In this document: positions 37,277 through 48,534 of the stretch, piece by piece
How the letters are laid out: each line of letters starts with the position of its first letter
Position numbering within the stretch: position 1 is the first letter of the stretch
Assembly (NCBI GenBank): GCA_018261905.1
Contig: JAGTRU010000022.1
Location: 16,559 to 80,558 of the forward strand
DNA length: 64,000 nt
Origin: Pseudomonadota bacterium
GTDB lineage: Bacteria > Pseudomonadota > Gammaproteobacteria > Burkholderiales > Rhodocyclaceae
Reading direction: 5' to 3'
Notes under the pieces: generated by a model
Told to the model about the DNA's origin: nothing
Seen by the model: the letters and a program-made list of their open reading frames with translations, nothing else
The model's database searches: none
Translations under genes and position numbers: made by a program

Positions 37277-40200
37277 ACTCCCGGCCCTTCGCGACGCTCG
37301 CCGACATCATGTCGCGCACCGTCCAAAGCATTGCTCCGCAACAAACGCTGGCCGACGTCCTCCGTCGCCTGGCCGAGGCGGGAACGTCCAGCCTGCTGGT
37401 CGAAATCGACGGCGTCGCACAAGGCATCGTTACCGAGACGGACATTGTCCGTTACCTCAACCAGGATGCCGCCCTCGATACGCCGGTCGAGCAGTTGATG
37501 TCGAAACCCCTGATCACCGCCCCGGCCGAGATGGATCTTTTCGCCGCCCGTCAGTTGGCGATGCGGCACAATATCCGCCATCTGGTCATCGTCTCGGCCA
37601 GCGGCCGGACGCTCGGACTGGTCAGCGATACCGATTTCCGCGTGCACATCGGGGCCGACATATTCCGCCACCTGCGTACCCTGGAAAGCCTGATGGAACG
37701 CGATATTCCGCGTCTTTCCCCGGAGGCTCCGCTGAAGCAGGCGATCAGCGCGATGGCGCAACGCGCTTCGGACTACATCGTCATCGCCGATCAGGAGCGC
37801 ACCCTCGGCATTCTCACCGAGCGCGACATCCCGCGCCTGGTCAACCAGTTTCCCAACCCCGCAGCGGTCAGGATCGGCCAGGTGATGAGCCGTCCGGTGC
37901 GCGGTCTCGGCCTTGCGCAATCGTTGAACGACGCGCTCGAGCAGATGACCGAACTGCATCTGCGACACATGGTGGTGTTCGACCTGGCCGGCAATGTTGC
38001 CGGGGTGGTCAGCCAGCGCCGCCTGTTCGACCATCTGGCCAAACAACATTTCGATAGCGCCCTGGAAAAGGTCAGCCAGGAACGCAACCGGCTGCGCCTC
38101 GAAGCGCACATGCAAATGGCACTCGATGCCGCCGGGGCCGGCAACTGGGAATACGACCATGCCCATGACCGCCATATTTTCAGCGGTGGCGCCCTGCACA
38201 TGCTCGGCTGCGATGCCGGCACCGCCCCGCAGTCGCGGGCCGACCTGCTGGCCCGCATCCATCCCGCCGACCTCGGGCCACTGGAAAGTGCCTTCGAGCA
38301 GCTACGCTGCGGTGCCGAAACGACATACCGGGCCGAATACCGGATTCGGCGCGCCGACCAAAGCTGGCTCTGGGTCGAAGACCGGGGCTGTATCATCGAA
38401 CGGCAGGCCGACGGCCAACCGCTGCTGACCACCGGCATCCTGACCGACATCAGCGAACGGCAACAGGCGAGCGTCGCCCTCAATCGGCAGAACCGCGCCC
38501 TGCGCCTGATGAGCAGCGTTGCCCAGGCGCTCATCCGGCACGACGACGAAATCGAAATGCTCAGCGAGATTTGCCATATCGCCGTCGAAATCGGCGACTA
38601 TCGCTACGCCTGGGTGGCCCAGGCCATGGCCGACAGCGAACGTCGCGTCATCCCCTTGGCCGGATCGGGCTTCAGCACCGACTATCTCAACTCGCTCAAC
38701 ATCAGTTGGGCCGACGTACCGCACGGCCAGGGACCGACCGGACGCTGTATCCGGAGCGGCATCCCGGTCATCGTGCACGATGCGCCGAACGATCCATCCT
38801 ATGCCTTGTGGCGCGACTTCGCCCGCGACTCGGCGTTCCAGTCGTCGGCCGCCCTGCCTTTACGCATCAATGGGCAGATCATCGGCACCCTCAATCTCTA
38901 CTCAGCCCATGCCGAGGCTTTCGACGACGACGAAATGCCGCTGCTGTGCGATCTCGCCGGCGAGATCGGCATCGGGCTCGCCATGCAGCGCTCGCGGACG
39001 GCCCTGGCCCAGCGCGAGGCCGACCTGCAACGGGCCGAGCGTCTGGCCCGCCTCGGTCACTTCCAACTCGAACCGCAACGGAACATGTGGACCTCGTCGC
39101 CGATGCTGGACGAGATTTTCGGCATCGACACCCACTTCGTCCGCTCGAAAAAAAGCTGGATCGACCTCGTGCACCCGGATGACCGGGCCAATCTGATTGC
39201 CTATCAGCGGGGGCAGATTCGCGCCCAGAACCTGCATTTCGATGTCGAGTACCGGATCGTGCGCCGCAGCACTGGCGAAGTCCGCCATGTGCATGGCGTC
39301 GGCGAGGTCAAGCTGGATGAAAACGGGCGCATGACCCGCCTCTTCGGCATCATTCAGGACGTCACCGAGGCACACGCCCTCAACCGGCAGTTGCGCGAAA
39401 ACCAGAATGCCCTGCGCGAAGCCCAGGCCATCGCCAATCTGGGGAGCTGGACGCTGGACATTCCAAGCAAGCGGCTGCAATGGACCGACGAAGCCTACAA
39501 GATTTTCGCCTTGCCGAAAAACACCGTGCTCTCGCTCGACTCCTTCGTCGAGCGGGTGCACCCCGATGATCGCGAACGCGTGCTGGCCGACTGGAATGCC
39601 GCACTGCTCGGCCGGGTATACGATACCGAGCATCGCATCGTGGTCAATGAAGCCATCCGCTGGGTGCGCGAGCGCGCCCATGTCCATTTCGCCGCCAACG
39701 GCCAGGCCAGCTATGCCGTCGGTACCGTCCAGGACGTCACCGAACGGCGCGCCGCCGGGGAGGAATTGCGCAAGCACTCGCTGGCCATCGAGCAGAGTCC
39801 GCACAACATCGTCATCACCAATGTCTTTGGCGAGGTCGAATATGTCAATGACGCCTTTGTCTGCAACACCGGTTACAGCCGTCGGGAAATCGTCGGCGCC
39901 AATCCGCGCCTGCTGCATTCCGGGCAGACGCCGCCGGCCACCTACACCAATCTCTGGCAAACCCTGGAGCGCGGCGAAATCTGGCGCGGCGAGTTCATCA
40001 ACCGGCGCAAGGACGGCTCGATTTTCGAAGAATTCGCGATCATCTCCCCGGTCCGCCAGCCGGATGGGCATATCACCCACTACCTGGCGATCAAGGAAGA
40101 CATCACCGAGAAAAAGCGCATTGCCGCCGAACTGGAAAGCCATCGCCACCATCTCGAAATCCTCGTTGACGAACGGACGGCCGAATTGATCAAGGCCAGG

Positions 40201-42036
40201 GATGACGCCGAAAAAGCCAACCGGGCGAAGAGTGCCTTCCTGGCCAACATCAGCCACGAAATCCGGACCCCGATGAATGCCATCATGGGCCTCACCCATC
40301 TCGCCCAGCGCAACACCAGCGACCCGCAGCAACAAAGCCGCCTGGCCAAGGTGGCCGGGGCGGCCCAGCACCTGCTGTCGATCATCAACGATGTCCTTGA
40401 TCTGTCGAAAATCGAGGCCGGCAAGCTGAGCCTGGAAAAAACCAATTTCTCACTGATCGACACCTTCAAAACGGTCCGCGCCCTGATTGCCGACCGCGCC
40501 GAAACCAAGCATCTGCCCATTTTCTGCGAAGTCGACCCGGAACTGCCTTCCTTGCTGCATGGCGACCCGCTCCGCCTGCAACAGATCCTGCTCAATTTCC
40601 TGTCGAATGCCGTCAAATTTACCGAGCACGGCAAAATCACCATCGCCGCCCGCCTGCTCCACGCAAACAGCGATGGCCTACTGGTCCGCTGCGAAGTCCG
40701 CGACACCGGTATCGGTATCACCCCGGAAGCCCAGGCCCGCCTCTTCCATCCATTCGAACAGGCGGACAGCTCGACCACCCGGCGTTTCGGCGGCACCGGG
40801 CTGGGTCTTGCCATCAGCTTCCGGCTGGCCGAAATGATGAATGGGGCGGTCGGCGTAGACAGCAAACCCGGCCAGGGCAGCACCTTCTGGTTGACCGCCC
40901 GCCTCGAAACCGCCCGTCCGGAAAGCCCGCCCAACCAGGCGCGGGTCGCCAACAGCGAGCTGGAAATCGCCGCCCGCCATGCCGGCGCCCGTATCCTGCT
41001 GGCCGAAGACAACGAGATCAACGAGGAAGTGGCGACCGATCTTCTGCTCGGCGCCGGCCTATGCGTCGAGATCGCCCGCAACGGGGCGGAAGCGCTGGCC
41101 ATGGCCGGCCAACAGGCTTACCAGTTGATCCTGATGGACATGCAGATGCCCATCATGGACGGCATCGAGGCGACCCGGCAAATTCGCCAACTGCCCGGCT
41201 ATGCGACGGTCCCCATCCTGGCCATGACCGCCAATGCGTTCGACGAAGACCGGGCGAGTTGCCTGGCGGTCGGCATGAACGACCACATCGCGAAGCCGGT
41301 TGATCCGACCCGCCTTTTTGCCGCCCTGGCCCGCTGGCTGCCGCTTGCCACCGCCTTGCCGCCGCCCGCCCCGGCAGCGCTGGCGACGCTTGCCGCGAGC
41401 GCCGCCAGCGACGATGACGAGTTGCTGGCGGCGCTCGCCAAGCTAGCGGATCTCGACACCCTGTTCGGCCTGCAAGCCGTGCGCGGTCGACTGAGCAGCT
41501 ACTGCCGCCTGCTCGGCAAGTTTGCCGGCAATCACCACGCTGACTTCGCGCAAATCCGCCACGAGCTGAGCGTCGGCAACAACAACGAAGCTCGCCGCCT
41601 GGCGCATTCGCTGAAGGGAGCGGCCGGCACGCTGGGCGCCAATGCCATTCGGCAAGCCGCCAGCGATCTCGAGATGGCGATTCGCGAACCGGGCAAGGGC
41701 AACGACATCGAGGCCCTGATCAGCACCTGTGCCAATGCTTATGGCAGGCTGAGCGAGGCCTTGGCGACGCTGCTCCCCAGCGCCCCGGTAGCGGCCCCGG
41801 CTGTAGCGGCACCGACGGTCGGCGAGGACGAGCAGCGGCAATTGCTCAAACTGCGCCAGCACCTGCGCCATGGCGATCTTGGCGCCCTCCCCCTGATCGC
41901 CGAGGTGGCCCCGCTGCTCGGGAAACTACTGGGCGACCACTACGCCGCATTCGACGCCGCCATCAGCAATTTTGACTTCGAAGCGGCCCTCACCCTGCTC
42001 GATAGCATTTCCCTCGGCCAGCCCGGCAATGTCTGA
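37273..42036 (+). CDS. Hybrid histidine kinase with N-terminal CBS domains, PAS and GAF sensors, REC and HPt
   Basis: A 1587-aa protein with no clear transmembrane segment. It opens with two CBS pairs (four motifs, about 1-255; e.g. [55 protein letters not shown]). Then come a PAS (about 270-400), a GAF (about 405-575; [20 protein letters not shown]), three more PAS units (about 580-950), HisKA with His995, HATPase ([15 protein letters not shown]), REC with Asp1289 ([13 protein letters not shown]), HPt with His1445 ([12 protein letters not shown]) and a ~70-aa C-terminal tail. CBS domains often bind adenine nucleotides or SAM. It overlaps the flanking kinase genes. Confidence 0.9.
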   Translation: MNSRPFATLADIMSRTVQSIAPQQTLADVLRRLAEAGTSSLLVEIDGVAQGIVTETDIVRYLNQDAALDTPVEQLMSKPLITAPAEMDLFAARQLAMRHNIRHLVIVSASGRTLGLVSDTDFRVHIGADIFRHLRTLESLMERDIPRLSPEAPLKQAISAMAQRASDYIVIADQERTLGILTERDIPRLVNQFPNPAAVRIGQVMSRPVRGLGLAQSLNDALEQMTELHLRHMVVFDLAGNVAGVVSQRRLFDHLAKQHFDSALEKVSQERNRLRLEAHMQMALDAAGAGNWEYDHAHDRHIFSGGALHMLGCDAGTAPQSRADLLARIHPADLGPLESAFEQLRCGAETTYRAEYRIRRADQSWLWVEDRGCIIERQADGQPLLTTGILTDISERQQASVALNRQNRALRLMSSVAQALIRHDDEIEMLSEICHIAVEIGDYRYAWVAQAMADSERRVIPLAGSGFSTDYLNSLNISWADVPHGQGPTGRCIRSGIPVIVHDAPNDPSYALWRDFARDSAFQSSAALPLRINGQIIGTLNLYSAHAEAFDDDEMPLLCDLAGEIGIGLAMQRSRTALAQREADLQRAERLARLGHFQLEPQRNMWTSSPMLDEIFGIDTHFVRSKKSWIDLVHPDDRANLIAYQRGQIRAQNLHFDVEYRIVRRSTGEVRHVHGVGEVKLDENGRMTRLFGIIQDVTEAHALNRQLRENQNALREAQAIANLGSWTLDIPSKRLQWTDEAYKIFALPKNTVLSLDSFVERVHPDDRERVLADWNAALLGRVYDTEHRIVVNEAIRWVRERAHVHFAANGQASYAVGTVQDVTERRAAGEELRKHSLAIEQSPHNIVITNVFGEVEYVNDAFVCNTGYSRREIVGANPRLLHSGQTPPATYTNLWQTLERGEIWRGEFINRRKDGSIFEEFAIISPVRQPDGHITHYLAIKEDITEKKRIAAELESHRHHLEILVDERTAELIKARDDAEKANRAKSAFLANISHEIRTPMNAIMGLTHLAQRNTSDPQQQSRLAKVAGAAQHLLSIINDVLDLSKIEAGKLSLEKTNFSLIDTFKTVRALIADRAETKHLPIFCEVDPELPSLLHGDPLRLQQILLNFLSNAVKFTEHGKITIAARLLHANSDGLLVRCEVRDTGIGITPEAQARLFHPFEQADSSTTRRFGGTGLGLAISFRLAEMMNGAVGVDSKPGQGSTFWLTARLETARPESPPNQARVANSELEIAARHAGARILLAEDNEINEEVATDLLLGAGLCVEIARNGAEALAMAGQQAYQLILMDMQMPIMDGIEATRQIRQLPGYATVPILAMTANAFDEDRASCLAVGMNDHIAKPVDPTRLFAALARWLPLATALPPPAPAALATLAASAASDDDELLAALAKLADLDTLFGLQAVRGRLSSYCRLLGKFAGNHHADFAQIRHELSVGNNNEARRLAHSLKGAAGTLGANAIRQAASDLEMAIREPGKGNDIEALISTCANAYGRLSEALATLLPSAPVAAPAVAAPTVGEDEQRQLLKLRQHLRHGDLGALPLIAEVAPLLGKLLGDHYAAFDAAISNFDFEAALTLLDSISLGQPGNV

Positions 42037-45000
42037 AGAAGCAGATTCCCCGTCACCGCTGCCCGGCTGGTTCCTGCCCGCCCTGCTGCTCAGCATCCTG
42101 CTGCTGGGCGGCGGCGGCGCCCAGCTTTACCGCGTCGAACGCCAGCAACTGCTCAACCAGGCCGGCCAGCAAAGGCTCGCCGTGGCCGAACTCAAGGCGC
42201 GCCAAATCAACGACTGGCGACGCGAACGGATAGCCGATGCCCAGGTATTGAGCGATGACCCTTGGCTCGGCGAGGAGGTCAGGACCTGGCTGGCCAGAGC
42301 GGATGCGGCGGGCGAAAAAGAACTGCTCGACCGCCTGCAGTCGCTGGCCAAAAACAAGGGCTATGTCGACATCCTTCTCCTCGACGCCGCCGGCAAGATC
42401 CGGCTGAGTCTGAGCAAACGCTCGGGGGAACTGCAGGACCCGCTATTCCTGGCCAACGAAATGCTCACCCGATCACGGCAAGCCGGCCTCACCGACTTGC
42501 ATACCGATCCGGCCAGCGGCCTGCTCCATGCCGACCTGATTGCCCCCTTGCGCCTGAGCGACGCCCCCTCGGCACCGCGCATCGGCTCGCTCGTTCTGCA
42601 GATCGACCCGCGCACCTACCTGTTCCCCACCCTGCAATTGCCCCCCACGCCCAACCAGACCAGCGAAACCCTGCTCGTCCGGCGCGATGAAGACGATGCC
42701 CTCTATCTCAGCGAGTTACGCCACCAGGCCGGCGCGCCGCTCAAATTCCGCCTGCCCTCGAGCCGCACCGACGTACCCGCCATCCAGGCCATCTTCGCCG
42801 GCCGCAGCGGCGTTGTCGAAGGCAACGACTACTCCGGCCGGCCGGTGATTGCCGCCGTGCAGGCGATTCCCGACTCGCCGTGGTATCTGATCAGCAAAAT
42901 CACCCGCCAGGAAGCCCTCAGCAACTGGGTCAGCGCCTCGCGTCTGATTCTCGGCCTGATCGCCGTTCTCCTGTTGAGCACGGCGAGTATTTTCGGCTTC
43001 ATCTATCAGACCCGGGGCATCCGTCGCTATCGTCAGTTATTCCATGCCGAAAGCGCCACCCGGGCCGAACAGGAACGTTTCCGCATTGCCTTCAACGCCA
43101 GCCCGCTGGCCGCCTCCATCGCCCGCACCGATGACGGCCGCATCGTCGATGCCAACGACAACTACCTGCGCTACTTCGGCTGGCAGCGCCAGGAAATGCT
43201 CGGCAAGACGGCGCTCGAACTCGGCCTGTGGAGGGATATCGAAGCCCGTGACAAATGGCTGGCCAACTTGCTGGAACGGGGCTCGCTGCTCAATTACGAG
43301 GCGATCTGGTGCGATCGTATCGGGCAGCCCCGCAATATCGAAATCTCGGCGGCGATCATCGACATCGCCGGCATCTCGCACATTCTCGGTTTTGCCTCCG
43401 ACGTCACCGATCGCCACAAGATCGACAGCGAACTGGAGGAATATCGCCGCCAACTGGAACACATGGTCAGCGAGCGCACGGTCGAACTGGCCGCGGCCAA
43501 GGAACATGCCGAGCGGGCCAGTCGGGCCAAGAGCGCCTTTCTCGCCAACATGAGCCACGAGATCCGGACGCCGCTCAATGCGGTGATCGGCCTGACCCAC
43601 CTGATCCGCCGCGACAGCGCCGATTCCCGCGACAAGGAACGCCTCGACCGGATAGCCGATTCGGCCGGGCACCTGCTCGGCATCATCAACGACATCCTCG
43701 ACATTTCCAAAATCGAGGCGGAAAAGCTGCACCTGGAAGAGAGCGACTTTTCGCTACGTCGCATCATTGCCGAAACCCTGGAGATGGTCGACTATCGGGC
43801 CCGCGACAAAGGCCTGGCCCTCCTCTCGGCGCTCGACCCCGGCCTGCCGGCCGGTCTCCACGGCGACCCCAAGCGCCTGCAACAGGTTCTCCTCAACTTC
43901 CTCTCCAACGCCATCAAATTTACCGAGCGCGGTCATATCCTGTTGCGCGCCAGCGTCGCCGAAAGCAGCGCCGAACGGATCATCCTGCGCCTGGAAGTGG
44001 AAGACACCGGGATCGGCATCGACCCGGCCATCCAGAACCGTCTCTTTCTCCCCTTTGAACAGGCCGACGACACCACCACCCGGCGCTTCGGCGGCACCGG
44101 ACTGGGCCTGGCGATCAGCCGGCAACTGGCCCGCATGATGGGCGGCGAGGCCGGCATGAGCAGCACGCCCGGGCGCGGCAGTACCTTCTGGATGACAGCC
44201 AGCCTGGGCATCGCGGCACTTGCCGAGGACAGCGCACCGCGTCCCGCCGAGCCGCTCGACAGCGAGGCAGAAGTTCGCCGGACCCGCCATGGCGCCCGTA
44301 TTCTGCTGGTCGAGGACGATCCGCTGAACCAGGAAGTCGCCCTCGATATGCTGCGCCATGCCGGACTCAACGCCGATCTTGCCGACAACGGGCAGAAGGC
44401 CGTGGACCTCGCCAGCGAGAAAGACTACGACCTGATCCTGATGGATATGCAGATGCCGGTGCTCGATGGCCTGGCCGCCACCCGGCAGATTCTGGCGCTA
44501 CCGGGAAAGTCATCCACCATCATCGTTGCCATGACCGCCAATGCCTTCAGCGAGGACCGCGAAACCTGCATGGCCGCCGGCATGGTCGACCACATCGGCA
44601 AACCGGTCGCCCCGCAAACGCTCTATGCCTTGCTCCTGCGCTGGTTGCCGGCCGGCGCGCCGCGGCCCGAAGCCGCAATCGCGCCGGCCACCCCGGCGCC
44701 CGCGCCTCTCCCGGCCGTCGCGGTTGTTCTCGAACGACTGGCCGCCCTGCCCGGCATCGACTGCAAGGTCGGCCTGGCCTCGCTGAATGGCAAGGCGGAG
44801 CGCTATATCAGCCTGCTCCACAAGTATCTCGAGCACCATGGCGGGGCCGCTGCCGAAATCTGCCAGAGCCTGGCGGCCGGCGACCAGGCAACGACGCAAC
44901 GGCTCGCCCATACCCAAAAGGGCGTCGCCGCCACGCTCGGCCTGGAGAGCATCCGCGCTGCCGCTTTGGCCCTCGAGCAAGCCCTCCGCAACGATGAGCC

Positions 45001-45325
45001 GAACCAGCGCTGCATGGAACTCGCCGGGGCGCTGGAGGCTGTCCATCAGCAGCAGTTGGCCGCCCTGGGCGCGGCGCTCGGCGCCGATACCCCGTCCCCG
45101 CCGGCAACCGACCCGGCCGGTCACCGCCAGCTAATCGAACAGTTGCTGGCCCTGCTCGCCGAAGACGACATGGAAAGCCTGGCGCTGGCCCAGCAGGGAA
45201 GCGAGCAGCTCAGCGCCACGCTCGCTGCGGACTACCCCGCCTTCCGCCGGCAGCTGGAAAATTTCGACTTCCCGCAGGCCCTGCTGCTGCTCGAAAAAGC
45301 CCTCGCCGGACGGGATACCGACTGA
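42029..45325 (+). CDS. Hybrid histidine kinase with periplasmic sensor, PAS, REC and HPt
   Basis: A 1098-aa kinase. ATG 42029 ([20 protein letters not shown]) is chosen over the track start because it opens directly before TM1 and overlaps the previous stop by 8 bp. TM1 (about 12-32) and TM2 (about 310-330) flank a periplasmic Cache-like domain (about 35-305). Then come PAS (about 350-465), HisKA with His510 ([15 protein letters not shown]), HATPase ([15 protein letters not shown]), REC with Asp806, and HPt with His961 in the variant [12 protein letters not shown]. The C-terminal tail ([15 protein letters not shown]) resembles that of the 1587-aa kinase. Confidence 0.92.
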   Translation: MSEEADSPSPLPGWFLPALLLSILLLGGGGAQLYRVERQQLLNQAGQQRLAVAELKARQINDWRRERIADAQVLSDDPWLGEEVRTWLARADAAGEKELLDRLQSLAKNKGYVDILLLDAAGKIRLSLSKRSGELQDPLFLANEMLTRSRQAGLTDLHTDPASGLLHADLIAPLRLSDAPSAPRIGSLVLQIDPRTYLFPTLQLPPTPNQTSETLLVRRDEDDALYLSELRHQAGAPLKFRLPSSRTDVPAIQAIFAGRSGVVEGNDYSGRPVIAAVQAIPDSPWYLISKITRQEALSNWVSASRLILGLIAVLLLSTASIFGFIYQTRGIRRYRQLFHAESATRAEQERFRIAFNASPLAASIARTDDGRIVDANDNYLRYFGWQRQEMLGKTALELGLWRDIEARDKWLANLLERGSLLNYEAIWCDRIGQPRNIEISAAIIDIAGISHILGFASDVTDRHKIDSELEEYRRQLEHMVSERTVELAAAKEHAERASRAKSAFLANMSHEIRTPLNAVIGLTHLIRRDSADSRDKERLDRIADSAGHLLGIINDILDISKIEAEKLHLEESDFSLRRIIAETLEMVDYRARDKGLALLSALDPGLPAGLHGDPKRLQQVLLNFLSNAIKFTERGHILLRASVAESSAERIILRLEVEDTGIGIDPAIQNRLFLPFEQADDTTTRRFGGTGLGLAISRQLARMMGGEAGMSSTPGRGSTFWMTASLGIAALAEDSAPRPAEPLDSEAEVRRTRHGARILLVEDDPLNQEVALDMLRHAGLNADLADNGQKAVDLASEKDYDLILMDMQMPVLDGLAATRQILALPGKSSTIIVAMTANAFSEDRETCMAAGMVDHIGKPVAPQTLYALLLRWLPAGAPRPEAAIAPATPAPAPLPAVAVVLERLAALPGIDCKVGLASLNGKAERYISLLHKYLEHHGGAAAEICQSLAAGDQATTQRLAHTQKGVAATLGLESIRAAALALEQALRNDEPNQRCMELAGALEAVHQQQLAALGAALGADTPSPPATDPAGHRQLIEQLLALLAEDDMESLALAQQGSEQLSATLAADYPAFRRQLENFDFPQALLLLEKALAGRDTD

Positions 45326-45337
45326 ACGGCGGGCGTT

Positions 45338-46228
45338 TCAGAGCCTGATGGCAGCTTTGACCTCGTTGCCACAACCGCGGTATTCCAGACTATCGAAACT
45401 GATCATCCTGGACATGGCGATGCCCCGGCCATGCGTATCGAAAGCCCGCTCCGGGCTCATTTCGAGATAACTCGGCCAATCGAAGCCGGGCCCTTGATCG
45501 CGGATGATGAAAACCAGTTCGCCCTCGCTCCGTTCTATTTCGAGTTCGGCGTGGCGGACGAGATGCTCGGGGAGGGTCAGCAAGCGCTCGATTTCCTCTT
45601 GCAGTCGCCCTTCCTCGATGAGTCGCGATTTCTGCTCGTAACCGATCCCCAGATTGCCATGTTCGACGGCATTGAGCATCAGCTCGGACAAGCCGAGAAC
45701 CACGCGGCCCGGATCCGGTGCTGCGTTGGCGGCCAAGGCCGCCAGATTGCGCGCCTCTTCCGGCGTCTGGAAAGCGAAACGCGCCTCGAGCAGGCAGGCC
45801 AGGGTCCGCCCCTGGCGCTTGACCTCATCGGCCAGTTCCTTGTGCCCGCGGTAATCGCGCGTCGCCGCCGCGACGATGGCGAGCAGCGTGTCAGCCGAGA
45901 AGGGCTTGGTCAGGTAATAATAGGCGCCGGCCCGAAGGCCCTCGAGAACGTCGGCATCGGCCGTCATTCCGGTCTGCATGATGACCGGGACATGCGCCAT
46001 ATCGGGGCGCAGTTTGACCCGGCGCAAAATCTCGATACCGTCCATGTCCGGCATCATGCGATCGAGCAGGATGGCGTCGAAACGCTCCGGCGCCGCATCG
46101 ATTTCGCGCCAGGCGGCCGCCCCCGACGCCGTCTCGACCACCGCATAACCTTCCTCGCTGAGGTTTTCGGCCAGGGTCTCACGACCGATCGGCTCATCAT
46201 CGACTACCAGAATACAAGTCTGCGCCAA
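45338..46228 (-). CDS. Response regulator with RsbW-like ATPase output domain
   Basis: A 296-aa protein convergent with the kinase cluster (12-bp gap). The N-terminal receiver has the Asp in ILLDRMMPDMDGIEILRRVK and Lys in YYLTKPFSADT. A helical linker leads to a C-terminal GHKL ATPase of the anti-sigma/serine-kinase type: N box LSELMLNAVEHGNLGIGYEQ, G1 DQGPGFDW and G2 HGRGIAMSRMIS. There is no HisKA domain, so it probably phosphorylates or binds a partner such as an anti-sigma antagonist, under receiver control. No STAS or sigma-factor gene is adjacent. Confidence 0.85.
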   Translation of the reverse strand: MAQTCILVVDDEPIGRETLAENLSEEGYAVVETASGAAAWREIDAAPERFDAILLDRMMPDMDGIEILRRVKLRPDMAHVPVIMQTGMTADADVLEGLRAGAYYYLTKPFSADTLLAIVAAATRDYRGHKELADEVKRQGRTLACLLEARFAFQTPEEARNLAALAANAAPDPGRVVLGLSELMLNAVEHGNLGIGYEQKSRLIEEGRLQEEIERLLTLPEHLVRHAELEIERSEGELVFIIRDQGPGFDWPSYLEMSPERAFDTHGRGIAMSRMISFDSLEYRGCGNEVKAAIRL

Positions 46229-46316
46229 GGCCGCTCCTCCGTATTGATCGCCGGCCAGCCCGGCCGACAGTTTATGGACGCAAGATTAGCCCATTTCCTC
46301 CCGCCGAAACATGTAC

Positions 46317-47549
46317 CTAGGTCCAGTCGCCGCCTCTTCCACCGTCCGCCAGCCAGGCCAGGAGACCATGGCCGGCCGCCCAGCCGCTGGCGAAACAGGC
46401 CGTCAGCAGATAACCGCCGGTCGGCGCCTCCCAGTCCAGCATCTCCCCGGCACAAAAAACCCCGGGCAAACCGCGCACCATGAGTTGGCCGTCGAGCCCC
46501 GCGAAAGACACGCCGCCGGCACTGCTGATCGCTTCGTCGAGCGGGCGCGTCGCGCCCACCGGCAGGGGCAAGGCCTTGATGGCGGAGGCCAGGGCAAGCG
46601 GCGACTGGAAAGTCTCCGGCCGACACAATTCGCGTAGCAAGCCGGCCTTGACGCCCTCAATGCCGGCCCGCCGCCGCAGATGATTGGCCAGCGTATCGCG
46701 ACCGCGGGCTTGCGCCAGATCGGCCGTCAGTCTTTCCAGCGAGCGGCCGGGCGCCAGGTCCAGGGTCAGTGCCGCCGCTCCGTGCTGTGCCAGGCGATCG
46801 CGCAGGGGCGCCGAAAGCGCGTAGATCAAGCCGCCTTCGATGCCCGTCGCGGTAATATTGAACTCGCCCTGTTGGCGCCGCTCGCCGATGGCGGCGATGA
46901 CCGGCTTTACCGGCTGGCCGGCGAAACGTTCGCGGAAATAGGGCGTCCACCCGACATCGAAACCGCAATTGGCCGGTTTGAGCGGCGCGATGGCGATGCC
47001 GCGCTCGGCCAGCAGGGGAACCCAGGCCCCGTCCGAGCCCAGCTTGGACCAACTGCCGCCGCCCAGGGCCAGGATGACGGCATCGGCGGTGATCTCCCGC
47101 CCCCCCTCCGGCGTCGCGAAACGCAAGGCGCCCTCGGGCGTCCAGCCCAGCCAGCGATGGCGGACATGGAAATGCACGCCCTGCTGACGCAAACGGTGCA
47201 ACCAGGCGCGCAGCAACGGCGCCGCTTTCATCCCGCTCGGGAAAACCCGGCCCGAGGTGCCGATGAAGGTTTCGATGCCCAGACCGTGGATCCAGTCGCG
47301 CAAGGCCTGCGGACCGAAGCCGTCGAGCAGGCGAGCGATTTCTTCTTGCCGTTCGCCATAACGCCCGATGAAATCCGGCAAGGGCTCGGCATGCGTGATA
47401 TTCATGCCCCCCTTACCGGCCATCAGGAATTTGCGGCCGAGCGACGGCATCGCATCGTAGACCGCAACTTCAGCCCCCTGCCCGGCGGCCAGCACTTCGG
47501 CCGCCATCAGGCCGGCCGGACCGCCGCCGATGATGGCGAGACGCCGCAT
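46317..47549 (-). CDS. HI0933/YhiN-type FAD-dependent flavoprotein
   Basis: A 410-aa NAD(P)/FAD-dependent oxidoreductase-like protein. The N-terminal dinucleotide fold (RRLAIIGGGPAGLMAAEVLA) is followed by KFLMAGKGGMNITHAEP, a signature of the HI0933/BaiN family. The C-terminal FAD-contact segment GVFCAGEMLDWEAPTGGYLL is present. The reaction is unknown for this subfamily. It begins at a TGATG junction with the transglutaminase stop, so it is translated as part of that operon. Confidence 0.88.
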   Translation of the reverse strand: MRRLAIIGGGPAGLMAAEVLAAGQGAEVAVYDAMPSLGRKFLMAGKGGMNITHAEPLPDFIGRYGERQEEIARLLDGFGPQALRDWIHGLGIETFIGTSGRVFPSGMKAAPLLRAWLHRLRQQGVHFHVRHRWLGWTPEGALRFATPEGGREITADAVILALGGGSWSKLGSDGAWVPLLAERGIAIAPLKPANCGFDVGWTPYFRERFAGQPVKPVIAAIGERRQQGEFNITATGIEGGLIYALSAPLRDRLAQHGAAALTLDLAPGRSLERLTADLAQARGRDTLANHLRRRAGIEGVKAGLLRELCRPETFQSPLALASAIKALPLPVGATRPLDEAISSAGGVSFAGLDGQLMVRGLPGVFCAGEMLDWEAPTGGYLLTACFASGWAAGHGLLAWLADGGRGGDWT

Positions 47550-48532
47550 CAGTCGCTGGCTGGCCCGCCGGCCGGGGCCGCTGGCTTGTCATTCGGCGCC
47601 ACCGCGAGGGCGACGGGCGCCACAGCCTCGTCAAGCGGGGTGACGGTGACCGCAACCTCGGGTTCGGCACCGCCGCCCCCCAGGATGATGCCGCGCAGCG
47701 GCGAAATATCGCCGAAATCGCGGCCAAGGGCGACCGTGATGTGTTCGGTATCGGGCAGCAGGTTGTTGGTCGGGTCAAAATCCACCCAGGGGTCGGCGAA
47801 ACCCGGCGCATAGACCGAAACCCAGGCGTGCGAGGCATCGGCCCCGATCAGCCGGGGTTTGCCGACGGGCGGATGGGTCAGCAGGTAGCCGCTGACATAA
47901 CGTGCCGCCAGACCAAGTGCCCGCATACAGGCGATCATCAGGTGGGCAAAGTCCTGGCAGACACCGCGTTTCTTTTCCAGGACTTCCATGACCGGGGTCG
48001 ATACCGTGGTCGCCTCCGGATCGAACTTGAATTCCTTGAAAATTTTCGTCATCAGCGCCTGGGCGCCGAGCAATACCGGCCGGCCGGGCGGAAAGCAATC
48101 CGCCGCGTAATCGGCCAGCTCATGCTTAATGCGGACATGGGCGCTCTCGAACAGGTAACGCGTCGCCTCGAGATCTTCCGGCGCCGGCGCCGTCGCGTCA
48201 TAGGCCAGGCGGTCGCGCAGTTCGTCCCAGGGCACGGACTTTTCAAGGTTGTCGGGCAGGTGTGGGCGGACCGCGATGGTCATCGCCGAGCTGATGAAAA
48301 GCATCTCGTGCGGCGCATGGAAAGCGATCCAGGTCACCGGATTGCCGAAAGCGTCCTGCCCGTCGCGCCGCCAGTTGGGGGTCGGCCGGATCTCGATGCG
48401 CTGCTCCTCGATCTGCTGCCAGGCCAGAATCCGTGGCGAGAGGTGGAGTTGTTGCTGGGACAGGGAAACGTGACTACCGTAGTCGTAAGTCGTTTCATGC
48501 AGCACGTGGTAACGAACGGGCGTCTTGGCCAT
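47549..48532 (-). CDS. Transglutaminase-like protein (module A)
   Basis: A 327-aa protein. The track adds 48 residues that overlap the fusion gene; ATG 48532 (MAKTPVRYHVLHETTYDYGS) begins 2 bp after its stop. An N-terminal beta domain (bacterial transglutaminase N-region) precedes the papain-like core with a full catalytic triad: Cys in RGVCQDFAHLM, His in ASHAWVSVY and Asp in DFDPTNN. A Pro/Ala-rich tail follows. There is no signal peptide, so it is probably cytoplasmic and may act as a peptidase or amide-forming enzyme working with the ATP-grasp protein upstream. Confidence 0.9.
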   Translation of the reverse strand: MAKTPVRYHVLHETTYDYGSHVSLSQQQLHLSPRILAWQQIEEQRIEIRPTPNWRRDGQDAFGNPVTWIAFHAPHEMLFISSAMTIAVRPHLPDNLEKSVPWDELRDRLAYDATAPAPEDLEATRYLFESAHVRIKHELADYAADCFPPGRPVLLGAQALMTKIFKEFKFDPEATTVSTPVMEVLEKKRGVCQDFAHLMIACMRALGLAARYVSGYLLTHPPVGKPRLIGADASHAWVSVYAPGFADPWVDFDPTNNLLPDTEHITVALGRDFGDISPLRGIILGGGGAEPEVAVTVTPLDEAVAPVALAVAPNDKPAAPAGGPASD

Positions 48533-48534
48533 GC

